From positions 169,153 through 233,152 of the forward strand of contig JAAPAO010000003.1 of assembly GCA_013115145.1 (NCBI GenBank): DNA of 64,000 nucleotides, given 5' to 3'. Shown here in pieces: positions 31,733 to 42,067 of this stretch; the first letter of the stretch is position 1, and each line of letters begins with the position of its first letter. The notes below the pieces were generated by a model. That model had not been told where the DNA came from. It did not search any database and saw only the letters and a program-made list of their open reading frames with translations. A program made the translations under genes and the position numbers. The DNA is from Perkinsus chesapeaki (taxonomy: Eukaryota > Perkinsozoa > Perkinsida > Perkinsidae).

Positions 31733-34247
31733 TGTTAGGGAAAGTGCTACGTGACATACATCGTGCTAGTACTGTGTAGTCTAACGAGAGTATTTCAAGC
31801 GCAGCTGAGGGAGCAAGGCTCTTTTGCTCCGAGAGAGACCGGCTGGCATGGTCGCACTCCCATTCGGACCAACTATTTTTGGGCGCGCGCGTTTTGCAGA
31901 GCAACTTCTTGGATTTCCTCAACTTTGGGCTGCCATACCGGATGATGTCCGGCGGGCTTGCCGAAAGCATGTTTTAGACCGCGTTGTAACGTGTTGCCTG
32001 CATGGCCCATGACTCCCTCGGCTTCTACTTCATGAAGTTTTTTTCTGACTGCCTGAACGTGTTTCGTTAAGTTTTTGCAACCCCCGGGTCCAGCCTGGCA
32101 GCTAGCATGAATTGCATGCGGCTAATCATAAGTCACTTATGACCATGTCATGCTGGGGCGAGTGTAACATTTAGATTTATGGAAGCATTTTGTAGATCTT
32201 AGGCATATATATGCTACTTGCTCTGCAAAGGCCTCAGCAGAAAATAGGAGAACAATTTCCTGAGACTTTCCTGTGGAAACACATTTGATGGCTCGAATGG
32301 CCAACGACTCTCAATTGGAGGCTTACATATTTCGATTCTGTATTCTACACTTACAGGAATAGGAGGTGCGTCTCTTGCAGCGCTGTTGGTAAGATAAATT
32401 CACTATGAAGCTTCCGGTAACTGGAATCCAGGTGCCATTCTGCAAACTTTGCAGTGACTTCAAGTCACTTCGGCTTAAGTTATTGCCTATTATATGACTT
32501 TCAAGTTGCAAGATATGTCTTAAGAAGCTTGACTAACTGCCAGGCATTGCCTGACCGCGGAGTTGTCCTAATGGCGACCGTCTAGGACATCAATGTAGTA
32601 ACAGTGGGATCGCGATGATACAGTAACTATACCATACTGCAAAGTAATAGTCTATCATATATAGTTATCTCTACTGGAGACTCTCCAGCTATATCTTTCG
32701 GTGGTGCACGCGCAAATGAGTGCCATGCTCAGGACAGGGTCTCGGATGTCGTGCGGATTGTCGTGTGTTAGGTTATCCTGCCGTAGCCACATGTTCTCTG
32801 TTGCGGCACCTGAGGCCGTAGGCCATTTTCAACGCAACTGTCGTGTGATGAGAAGCGGTGTTAAAAGGGCGATTGGGCTCATTGCTTGTATTCGCAACTT
32901 GAAATGTAAAGAAGGCAAGCTTCCGCAGCTGCCCGTCCGCTGCCGATTAGGGCGTTAATGGAATCAAGGAAGTTACCGAGGGGGTAACCGAGACCGTCTC
33001 GGCCAGACCCTATGATAGCGCAGTTTGCTTGACCCACGGCGCACCTTGGTCAGTCACTGAAGTTCAGTGTAGAGTCTCCATACGAGCAAGTACTGCGTAA
33101 TGGGTTCTCACCCGAGTTTTCATCTTTAAGAGTGTTTCTCGATCTTTTACTGCCAGATAGAGGCTTTGTGAAGTTACTGCTGTTATTTCTGTTGTTAGTA
33201 AAATCGGTGCTCATGCGTCAGGGAACTGACAAGCTTCCAGTTGACCCCAACTTTATTGGGCGATCAAGTTCAGGTTTATGACTGGCAAGGGGTCAGGAGG
33301 GACATCAGCGACTATCGATGGACAGTACAATCTGATAAGTGTAACAATAAGGTCGTTGGGGTCGAGTGACGGTAGGAAGTTGGGAGGAGAGGCTTGGGGC
33401 ACAAGTACCTTTCGATTATTCTTTCGACTCTATAGAGTTCTTTGGTTGTATCTAATGATATTAGATTATATGAGAGGATTAGAATTATATGAACTGGGCA
33501 ATTCCTAATTATATCGATTAATGACATATGAATACCCATGCACAAGTCATAACTATTTATTTGGTGCATCTAATACAGATTCTGTGTAAAGGAAAAATGG
33601 CAGAAAGCCTTCGATTTCACACGACCTTTTTTACCGCGAATCTGCGGATCGAAGTCGAAGAGTGGCAGAGATGTGTTCATCATAATCAGACCATGCCATT
33701 GTCATGTATATCAAATCTGAGCAACCTCTATAGAGTCCATCGACACGACGAATTATGCGATCCAGAAGGGGAGATGTATAAGTCTTGCTCACCGATTGTT
33801 GCTGTATTGCAGAAATGGCAAGTCTCATTGAAAGGGGCAGTGGAGAAACATGCACTCCCCAGAGTATATAATATATATTGTATATCTTATTATATATGCA
33901 TGAGTGCTTCTATGGCGAATATAAAAATTTCTCAACAATCAATGCGCGGGTGGTGTCTCTCAGCAATTTGGGACACTGCTTTAGGGTAGAGAGTCTCTAC
34001 TAAAAGACACATAGACAGAGTATGCGTAAGTAATATAAAATACTCAAGTAGATGGCGGTAATAACCGTCTCGTACGGTTTAGCGGATCATTCATTCGGTC
34101 CAACCGAATTCGTCGAACACCACAGAGCCAACGTCGGATTTTGGCATTGGTATTTCAACTTGCGCCATCATGGCGCCGCCACGCAACTCTCGAGGCGTAT
34201 GACATAAGCTCGTATAATTTGCATGATGGATTTAAGTTTCTTTTTTC
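31733..34247. other. Gene-poor region with scattered palindromes
   Basis: No gene supported. The longest open frame (33528-33989, plus) has a composition like its AT-rich surroundings and no recognisable domain. Perfect odd palindromes at 32127-32141, 32440-32454, 32453-32469 (17 nt), 32674-32688, 33055-33069 and 33986-34000 are the main structure seen. Confidence 0.55.
32440..32469. repeat. Two overlapping perfect palindromes
   Basis: CTGCAAA-C-TTTGCAG (32440-32454) runs into AGTGACTT-C-AAGTCACT (32453-32469), both with a single central C. Confidence 0.85.
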
Positions 34248-34829
34248 ATGCCTCCCTTAAGAATCGACTCGCAGGCCTTGAAGGTTTACAGTGTTGCGCC
34301 TTCGCTGAGAAAATCCTCCAAGTCTCTCCCTAAGGAAGATCAGCTCTATACAACTGCTGCAGATATCGAGGACGAGGGCGGACGTCCGAGGGTTGCGACG
34401 GCCCTTCGCTTCCTACTTCCGAATTCGCCAGTGAACATCATAGAAGTGGCTTGGGCATACAAACAGCTTCCTGTTCTATTGTCGATCGGGTCTACATCAT
34501 ATAGGAGAGGGGCTACCGCAGGCTCATTGGTTATAGACTTCGACAATCTCGTGGAGGCCCTGGTTCGACTTCTGAATACTATGAGCATTGTAAGTCTCTG
34601 CTTTGGAACTGGTAGGGAGTCTGTTACATTTGTGGATGACTGCTATGAGTATCGGAACTGGCTACGTGGACAATTAGGTCTTCTCGAGGCGTCAATATCC
34701 TGTAGCGGCCATTGGCTGGCGATGAGTGTATTAACTCACAACCTACGTCGAGATCTTCCGGAGAGAGTCCCTACTCTGACCGTTTTGGAGGAGTTCGGGA
34801 CTAGCTTTATGCAAGAGGAGTCTGCGTAG
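34248..34829 (+). CDS. Hypothetical 193-residue protein
   Basis: Single open exon from ATG 34248 to the stop at 34829 in an otherwise gene-poor interval. No domain recognised. The sequence is of normal composition with alternating hydrophobic and charged segments (NIIEVAWAYKQLPVLLSIGS, DFDNLVEALVRLLNTMSIV), more protein-like than nearby chance frames. It has neither signal peptide nor clear membrane helix. It could be a terminal exon of a longer gene. Confidence 0.4.
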   Translation: MPPLRIDSQALKVYSVAPSLRKSSKSLPKEDQLYTTAADIEDEGGRPRVATALRFLLPNSPVNIIEVAWAYKQLPVLLSIGSTSYRRGATAGSLVIDFDNLVEALVRLLNTMSIVSLCFGTGRESVTFVDDCYEYRNWLRGQLGLLEASISCSGHWLAMSVLTHNLRRDLPERVPTLTVLEEFGTSFMQEESA

Positions 34830-35476
34830 TAGATCATAATTCAAATTGTCAATCCCACGACATGCGCCCTCCACTGGACTGCTCCAGGCTCCTCTTTGAC
34901 TTGTATGTTTGAGATTACTTATCAAGTAATACCTGATCACCTGTGTGGTCAATCTGAGAACTTGGTATTGTCTTGGACAAATAATTAGCTATTTGCTGTA
35001 ATGCTGGTCAATGACCAGTGGTCACGCTTGTGGTCATGGTATTGACGTGTCTCACTTATTAGAACTAGACTCTAGTAAACGATTCGATATCAAAGAATGC
35101 ATTGAAAGGTGTTACATCGAGTCAGTAGTGTGTTGAGTTGTATCACATCGTGCTCAATGTTGTTGTCGGTTTATTAATTTAGTTTCGCAACTGGGGCCGC
35201 CGTTCAGTAATGAAACTCCTAGCATTGGAGGTTCCTCGGTGGTTACGAACGAGAAGTAGCTGGGGTCCCCAGCTACGTAAGTGGGACTCTTACTGGGAGA
35301 GAATTTTATCCTTGGCCAGTCTCTTATCAGGCCCAGCAACCGTAACCCTCGAAAAAATCCAACGTGGATGAGTAGGATTCCGCAAAGAAGGAGGGACTAA
35401 GCGACTTAACTCGGTAACTTGATAGTAACAACTGTAATTTATTAGCATTATTGCATGCGCAAAATATATTAGGTCA
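34830..35476. other. Intergenic region with palindromes
   Basis: No coding signal trusted. Perfect odd palindromes at 35004-35018 (7-bp arms) and 35256-35276 (10-bp arms). Confidence 0.5.
35256..35276. repeat. 21-nt perfect palindrome, 10-bp arms
   Basis: GTAGCTGGGG / CCCCAGCTAC around a single T, same design as the others between 30.4 and 36.5 kb. Confidence 0.9.
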
Positions 35477-36395
35477 TTACACGACCGCTTCTGGACCCGT
35501 ACTTCCAGCCTGCTCCTTCGACGTCGGGCTGCCTGTACCTAGAACATGCACTTCATTACTGGCAATGGGTTGAAGGTGACTCACAGTCTTCCGGAAATTC
35601 GTTCGTTGAACCCGCCTGCTCATGTGCACCACATGGTGGGAGACAAACCTGAGGGCAACTGGTGCTGAGCCACAGCCTGTAATTCATATAGTAACAGTAT
35701 AATAGTACGAATATATTCGCTATAAGATAGTTTTAATCGAATCTATGAAATATCGGTATAAATTTTTACATATGAGCACAAGACTTTCAGCTATCAGCGA
35801 TCTACAACTGATCACTGCATCCCTTATCCTACTGTACCACCCTATACCTTCTCACCTGGGATGTCCTCAGATTCATGCAGAGTTGTCCGCCTGTCAGCAG
35901 CAGTAGCAAGGCTCCGATGACCAGGAGCGCATCCAACTTTCTCTCTAAAGAGGAGAAGCCAGTGCTGCTATCTCTGGTGCCATGCGGAGCAGTTGCACTG
36001 TGCCGAGTTTCATTGGCGTTCTCGACTCTCGAGGACCTAAACAAGATGGAAAATAGTGGCGATGTGATCTGTTAGCGTGCGCTTGCTACTTACTCTCCTG
36101 GGTTCTCACTGACGGGTGAGGGCCCATCAGTGGGGAACTCGCCAACTTGTAGTCCTGGTGGGTCAATAGTGACCCACCGGAAGAACCCTCCAGAGGGAAG
36201 TTCGGTAGGCTCTTCGCCAAGCGGCTCGAGTGTTACCGAGTCCCAGAAGCCAGGAGTGCTCTCTTCCACGGGTTCCGTAATCGGTGGTTCTACAGTGATG
36301 GAGTCGAACCACATGCCGATCACTTTCGGAACAGAGAGCACCAGGAAGAAGAAGTTGAGCATCATTGATGTGAACGAAAATTCCTGCCAGGCCAC
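35477..36395 (-). CDS. Small secreted/type I membrane protein with internal repeats, paralog B
   Basis: Paralog of the gene at 30834-31732. Exon 1 (36395 or the inner ATG about ten codons later) has a signal segment (MMLNFFFLVLSVPKVIG) and three units beginning WFDSITVEPP, FWDSVTLEPL and FFRWVTIDPP with Glu/Pro/Ser linkers. Exon 2 (about 36026-35856) has a Ser/Thr-rich stalk then LDALLVIGALLLLLTGGQL as membrane helix and a short basic edge. Exon 3 has STNEFPED (about 35610-35580). Exon 4 has CTGSPTSKEQAGSTGPEAVV and stops at 35477. All three intron positions agree with paralog A. The predicted cytoplasmic tail is short and hydrophilic. Not assignable to a described family. Confidence 0.68.
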
Positions 36396-37467
36396 TGGTG
36401 ATTGCTGACTACTAGTCGGTGACTTCCCAGATGATCACCACGATGGTGACACCACCGATATGATTCGAAAGCAACCTGGTCGCAGGCGTCATCCCTAATG
36501 ATTATCCACACATGCAGGCTGCAGCCTGCAGCGTCCAAACCTCATTCCTGATCTATGGTTTTCAGGTCAGAATGTTAAATTCAATAGACGACCCGACCAT
36601 CGCGGTCGTAATGCGACCATCGCGCGCTCGCATCATTTTTGAGGCGCGCTCTTTTCATGGAGCCAATCTCGCTCGCCCTTGTAGAAGCTCGCGCGGGGGG
36701 CGTTCTACAGTACACCCGGCGTAGCTATTTCCAGCTATTTGTTGGTCTGGAGGAAGCAATGACTCGATGTCATTCTGTAGATGATTCGGTCAGTCTGTTA
36801 ACCTTGCGGTACTTTTGTTGGTCGCGTGGCGTGCTTAAGACGCGGTGCGTGTAAAATGCCGTTCCCACGAATAGGGTGACTGGTGGTTTATTCACTAGGC
36901 TACATCCCACCAAGTTCTACACTGGTACAATCAGGCACGAGCGAAAAATGCGCGGATGGCTTTCATTCTACAAAAGACTAGCTTTTAAGAATGCTAGAGG
37001 GCTGTACTGCAATGACTTGTAATAATTACCGTCACTGGGCTATTGCTGTACAAACCGATCGAAGACCGTCCTCGACGATATGTTAGCTTTTGGCTACTTT
37101 TTAACATTGATTACTCTATAGAAGGCATCTTTCTTTTCTTTAAATTTCCAGCATCCTCTGCGAGCTTCTCTTTTGTTCCTTGTGTGTTTCGTTGAGTTAT
37201 CAGTGCACGAAAATCATCATGATATAATGACTCTCGGCAGTAGTTACTACAGGCTTACAGGTTGCAGGTCATTGTAGTCTCGCTCCAGCGTAGCCAGGGT
37301 CACCTAGTTACCTAGCTGCATGAGTCCAACCCTGTGAACTCGTTAGAGTCATTTTGGTAGTGGTTTCCCACACTAAGTGTAGATGATTCGATCCCATGGG
37401 AATAAACAAGAAATGATGATCACGACTCTGTTCGGAAGCGCATTGTACAGTTTCCTTCACTTATAAC
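36396..37467. other. Intergenic region between divergent genes
   Basis: No gene supported. It includes an 18-nt even palindrome (36513-36530) and a repeated GACCATCGCG motif near 36590-36640, and should hold the promoters of paralog B and thymidylate kinase. Confidence 0.5.
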
Positions 37468-38673
37468 ATGGCAAGAGGAGCATTCATAGTTTTGGAGGGG
37501 TTGGATAGATCTGGAAAATCGACGCAGCTCAGGCGCATCAGCGAGGCGCTGAGACGCAGAACAGGAAAAGAGGTACGTGTCTATCTACCTGCTGCCTCGG
37601 CTAATGCCTATGGAAACGCACTGTTTACAAGAATGTACGTGTCGTATCATCTGTCTGCCAGGTTGTGGAGATGGGCTTTCCGCGGCGGAGTAGCGCTATT
37701 GGCAAAATGCTTGATACATATTTGAGGGACTCCTCGTGCAGTATGCGAGACGAAGCAGTACACTTGTTATTCTCCGCTAACAGGTCAGCGTTAGTGCGGC
37801 CTAATTTGCGGACTATTCCGTCTCATCCAGGTGGGAAGCCATGTCAGAGATGCTCGGTCACCTGGCCGCTGGCCGCCATATTGGTATCGCCCACTCGAGT
37901 AGCGGTTTCGGTGCATGCCTCCGTTTCAGTTTGTGACCGATACATATTTTCTGGAGTGGCGTATACAGCTATGAAAGGGACAACAGACTTTGAATGGTGT
38001 AAGAATGTCGATGTAATAATAATGACATTGTAAGTTGCTCTTTGTGATGCTTCAAACATTCATGGCAGACAGGGCTGAGCGCGCTCTCGAAAATTCATAT
38101 TACCAGTATTTGTTATTTACCGTCTAGTTACCAGGATGGCATATTTTAGGTGGGGCTGCCCACGCCAGACATGGTCGTTTTCCTGGACCTGAGTCCGGAG
38201 GCTGCAGCAAAGCGAGGGGCATACGGGGAGGAGCGGTATGAAAAGAAGGATCTTCAAATCAGGGTGGGTCCTGTCCCGAAGGATACAGAACTGTTGTAAC
38301 AGCAGAATTGGATACACTTAGGTGCGCGAGATGTACTCCCGATTTGAAAAGGAGCCGTTCTGGAAGATATTCAACGCTGACAAGTCGGCGGAGGAGGTAC
38401 AGCAAATAGTTGTAGGAACGATCCCATCAATGGCTGCTTCGGTGCTACAGGTTACTGTGGAGGTGACTGATGCTGTTGTTGCCGTCGCTGAGGAATTGGA
38501 GAAAAATGAAGTTACGAGCATCGAGAAAATATGGTGGCCAAGGGAGACTAGCCTCAAGGGTGGGTGACGCTCGTCCCATATATGATTGCACGCTTGTCGT
38601 TTTAGGTGAAGCCGCCAGCTCATCAATTAATGTAGAGGACTTCTTTAGCTCGAGCGCAGTGAGAAGTGGATAG
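37468..38673 (+). CDS. DTYMK: Thymidylate kinase
   Basis: Phosphorylates dTMP to dTDP for DNA synthesis. Exon 1 begins at ATG 37468 and has the P-loop in FIVLEGLDRSGKSTQ. After an intron ending near 37663 comes GFPRRSSAIGKMLDTYL (dTMP-binding region; family FPxRxTxIG) and HLLFSANR. A later exon has CDRYIFSGVAYTAMKG (DRY-type motif, about 37936-37982). Then come GLPTPDMVVFLDLSPEAAAK, RGAYGEERYEKKDLQ (LID region; eukaryotic type) and a C-terminal helix (MYSRFEKEPFWKIFNAD). A last short exon after an intron near 38559-38606 ends at 38673. Complete by family comparison. The gap between 37786 and 37935 is the least certain part. Confidence 0.9.
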
Positions 38674-38790
38674 CTTGGCAGTGTCCACGGTGCATTCATA
38701 TGTTGGCGTGGTTTCTCATACGTCGACGCCGCTTTACTGTGTTTGTCAAACACAACTGCCGGAGGGTATTCCAGTTGACTTTGTGTTATT

Positions 38791-39672
38791 ATGAATGAGT
38801 TTTACGACTTTGATGAGGACTGTGATGAGGACATCAATACAATTGACTTCGCCCTTACCACTGTTATTTTCGATAAGCCTTTTCGATTAACTCGAGCTGC
38901 CAGAAGCCGAGGGGAGGCGCCGTCGGTGGAGCCTGCCAGGAAGCGGAGAGCTGAGCTGATGAGCTCTCTGGCGAAGCGACGAAAAGTTGATACTCCAAGT
39001 GCAAGGAGGTCGCCAGCGAGTTGCCGGCAGTCTAGCATAGTGGGAAGCATCAAGCAGCAACTTGCGATAATAGAAATGTAAGCACCCGGTTACAATGTCG
39101 CAATATACGATGTCCGTCATTTCGGAAAATTTCGGGAAGATCTGGGGGGATTCCGGAATTCCTGCATCATTTTCGAAACACAGTTCTGAGCAGCGTATTT
39201 GCTGAAGAAACTGTTACGCTTGAGAGATATATGCGACCAATCTCCAATTGCCTTGAGTAAAATATGTATCGACCAACCTACCTTTTCGGCCCTCTGTAGG
39301 AACCTAGACAAAAACAACGAGTTACTAGAGCTTCACGATCAGCGAGTTGATCGATATCTAAAGGAGGCCCTGCGTTTGGAGCAGCAACTGCGCGCTGTGG
39401 AACGAGACGTAAGTGGTATGAAGTCGTGTGCTCAGAAGTGATGCTGGCAGATAGAAGACTTGCTCGAGAAGAGGAGGGTGGGTGGTGAGATTAAAGATTA
39501 TCAAATCGACTTTGCACGGTAACGGGCTCTTCGTTGGAGCGGATGTGATGTGGTGGTCAGGTTTGTGTACATGGGTAATCACAACAGTTATGCTGCTGAC
39601 CTGAGAAGGGATGGTGTTATCGTCAACAATAAGGAAGATACTTCAGGCAGTTCTCAGAGGAGAGGAGGCTAG
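38791..39672 (+). CDS. Coiled-coil protein with nuclear-localisation-like motif
   Basis: Unrecognised family. Exon 1 (38791-39078) begins with an acidic segment (FDEDCDEDINTID), then basic PARKRRAELMSSLAKRRKVD, which resembles a bipartite nuclear localisation signal, and IKQQLAIIE. After an intron comes a helical stretch (FSALCRNLDKNNELLELHDQ, LKEALRLEQQLRAVERD; 39280-39408). A third exon gives IEDLLEKRRVGGEIKDYQID, and a fourth exon ends at about 39672. Possibly a kinetochore, THO-like or other nuclear scaffold subunit, but nothing allows a choice. The 3' end is uncertain. Confidence 0.5.
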
Positions 39673-40084
39673 CCCAGAGGAAGTGAGCTCCAAATGGAGA
39701 GGGATGTTCGCACGACACAAAAACTGTCCCCATCGCTGGCTGATCTATCACCAGAGCCCTGGTTGTGTCAGGATCGATCATGCCGGTTCGGGCACGGCCT
39801 GACAGTTAGCGTGTTCCTTCATGACTACGTGCTTTCTACAGAACAGAAGAGGTTGTGTTAAGTCCTTACCACAAATGCAACCTCAAACGAAGCTCTCAAA
39901 AGCATGTTTGTGACGCCCTTACAAATGTCACACACCGCACTAGCCTGATGTCGCTAGAAGTATCTCTAGCTTGTTCACCGCGTAACTTTGAGCGCCTTTA
40001 AAAGGGTCGGCAAAACGATAGGTGTCCAAGTCTAGAAGGTTCCACTATCGAGTCTGTCAATTAACGTAGTTATTGTTTTTTATA
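39673..40084. other. Intergenic region
   Basis: Nothing recognised; an alternative 3' exon of the coiled-coil gene could extend to about 39803. Confidence 0.4.
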
Positions 40085-40796
40085 ATGTCTTCTGTTATTG
40101 AGTCTCGCATTGCCTCTTTGGGCCTCACTCTCCCTTCCGGTGCAACGCCTTTGGCAAACTACATGCCCTACAGCAAGACCGGCAATCTAGTGTAAGCGCA
40201 TGACGCCTTGCTTCCTCGTTATTCCGGTTTTTCAGGTTCGTTAGCGGCCAGTTGCCCAAGGAGGTGAAGACAGACGGCACAGCTTTCTTCCACCAGGGCA
40301 AGCTCGGAGAGAACTGCACCGTGGAGCAGGGCCAGGCTGCGGCCAAGGCTTGCGGGCTGAACATGATTGCGCAGGTTAGCTGCCTTGGTGGTTTGCGGTT
40401 ATCCATTGAGTTTGGTGTAGGTTAAGGAGGCCTGTGGTGGAGATCTGTCGAAGGTTAAGTCCGTTGTCAAGGTTGAAGGCTTCGTTAACTCCACACCTGA
40501 GTTCACCGACCAGCCCAAGGTACGCCTTAGTGTCCCGTGAGGTGCGTCTTACATCTCCTTCCAGGTTATCAACGGATGCAGCGATCTCCTTGTTGACGTC
40601 TTCGGTGAAGAGGTCGGTCGTCACAGGTAAACCTATCGAGTCATCTTAGATGACTCATCTATCCCATTTCCGACGGTTCCCTTTCAGTCGTTTCGCTATC
40701 GGTTGCGCGTCTCTTCCCCTCGGCGTTGCTGTGGAGATCGGCGGTGTTTCGAGATCGCCGAGTAAGTCTTCCTGCATCGTGGCTGAAGCTGTTTAA
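40085..40796 (+). CDS. RidA/YjgF/UK114-family protein, tandem copy 1
   Basis: RidA-fold protein of the roughly 150-residue subfamily; RidA proteins hydrolyse reactive enamine/imine intermediates. Exons: MSSVIESRIASLGLTLPSG then NYMPYSKTGNLV (40085-40190); FVSGQLPKEV, GKLGENCTVEQGQAAAKACG, LNMIAQ (40237-40374); VKEACGGDLSKVKSVVKVEG, FVNSTPEFTDQPK; VINGCSDLLVDVFGEEVGRH; SRFAIGCASLPLGVAVEIGG. The subfamily normally ends in a strand like VxxIFE. Here the frame shifts after IGG to SRSPS and stops at 40796; one extra T would give the expected GVFEIAE. Five exons, same intron sites as copy 2. Confidence 0.87.
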
Positions 40797-41224
40797 TTAT
40801 AATCTGTTGTAAAGAAGACTTCAGCTACTTTCGAAGCACTATGTTTATTAACGACCTCTGTGTTTTCTATTGTCTTGCTTGAGTTATCAATTTAGTGGGG
40901 GCACCTTTCCCTCCCCTCCCCTTTGGTGTTAGTGCCGTAGGCGAGTAGTTGGGTGCAGGCAGTTGTAGGGTGGCCAAACCGCGCAACCGTCTTGCAGTCC
41001 AGCCTGTTTCACTTGAGTAGTTGGCGTCCCCGAAAGCGTCCTACGTCGGCAGATGTACTGTCTGAAGTGCTAGCACTAGCTCTTTTTAAATCCCGCGTAT
41101 CTTGTCCGGTACACGCCGCTACCTTTGCCTCTATGAACCTGTAGCGTGCTCCGTCGTGCTTATCATCTGCTCGTCGTTCAAGATCCCTGTTATCTTCAAA
41201 TAAACAGCTTCTCGATCTTCACAA
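40797..41224. other. Intergenic region between RidA copies
   Basis: No gene seen; includes a C-rich stretch around 40900-40925. Confidence 0.5.
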
Positions 41225-41877
41225 ATGTCTGTTGAAGCTCGCATCGCTGCTCTTGGGCTTAAGCTTCCGTCGACCACAGCACCTCTGGCGAACTACGTTC
41301 CCTTCAGAAAGGCCGGCAACCTCCTGTGAGATAACACAAGGGCGGCGCGACACCCATTGGAGGTGATCAGGTTTCTCAGCGGCCAGATCCCCAAGGGGGC
41401 AGCGGAAGACGGCTCCCCTGTCCTGCTGACCGGCAAGCTCGGTCAGGACTTCACCATTGAACAGGGTCAAGCTGCTGCAAAGCTCTGTGCTATTAACATG
41501 ATCGCTCAAGTGGCTTCCTTCATCGGTTCCCACGTATTATTTCCACTGTGTAGGTCAAGGAGGCCTGTGGGGGAGATCTGTCGAAGGTTAAGGCCGTTGT
41601 TAAGGTCGAGGCCTTCGTTAACTCCGCTCCCGATTTCACCGATCACCCTAAGGTATTGCTTTCGCTATTGCAGTGATTACCCCCTCATCAGGTAATCAAT
41701 GGATGCAGCGACCTGCTTGTAAGCGTTTTTGGAGGAGATGTCGGACGTCACAGGTAGGCATCGGTGATACTTAGTCGCCAGCACCTGTTCACTTTCAGCC
41801 GCTTCGCCGTGGGCTGCTCCTCGTTGCCTATGGGTGTTGCTGTCGAGATCGGCGCCATTTTCGAGCTTACTGATTAG
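41225..41877 (+). CDS. RidA/YjgF/UK114-family protein, tandem copy 2
   Basis: Paralog of copy 1, about 1.14 kb downstream on the same strand. It starts MSVEARIAALGLKLPSTTAP then NYVPFRKAGNLL. After an intron: FLSGQIPKGAAEDGSPVLLT, GKLGQDFTIEQGQAAAKLCA, INMIAQ. Then VKEACGGDLSKVKAVVKVEA, FVNSAPDFTDHPK, VINGCSDLLVSVFGGDVGRH, and RFAVGCSSLPMGVAVEIGA then IFELTD with stop at 41877. The C-terminus is intact, unlike copy 1. Intron positions are the same, so this is a recent-to-moderate tandem duplication. Confidence 0.9.
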
Positions 41878-42067
41878 GTCGAGGGCCTCGAGGTGTTACC
41901 TTTTTTCTACAGCAAGTTTTCTACTTGCACAAGTTTTCCACCGTTCTAGCGGTTGATTTCTTTCCGCGCGGTGGCGTCGAGTTGCCAGTTGGCTTCTTCA
42001 AGAAATCTTTACAGTTGGAGCTCGCTCCTTAAAACCTTCTCGACCCCAGTTGCCGCTGCTCTCCAGT

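Noticed and set aside
33528-33989. 153-codon plus-strand ORF
   Set aside because: It sits in AT-rich DNA, has no domain or paralog support, and its composition looks like translated non-coding sequence.
30400-36530. CRISPR array or MITE family as explanation of the palindromes
   Set aside because: Palindrome sequences differ and spacing is irregular; there are no direct repeats with equal spacers and no target-site duplications.
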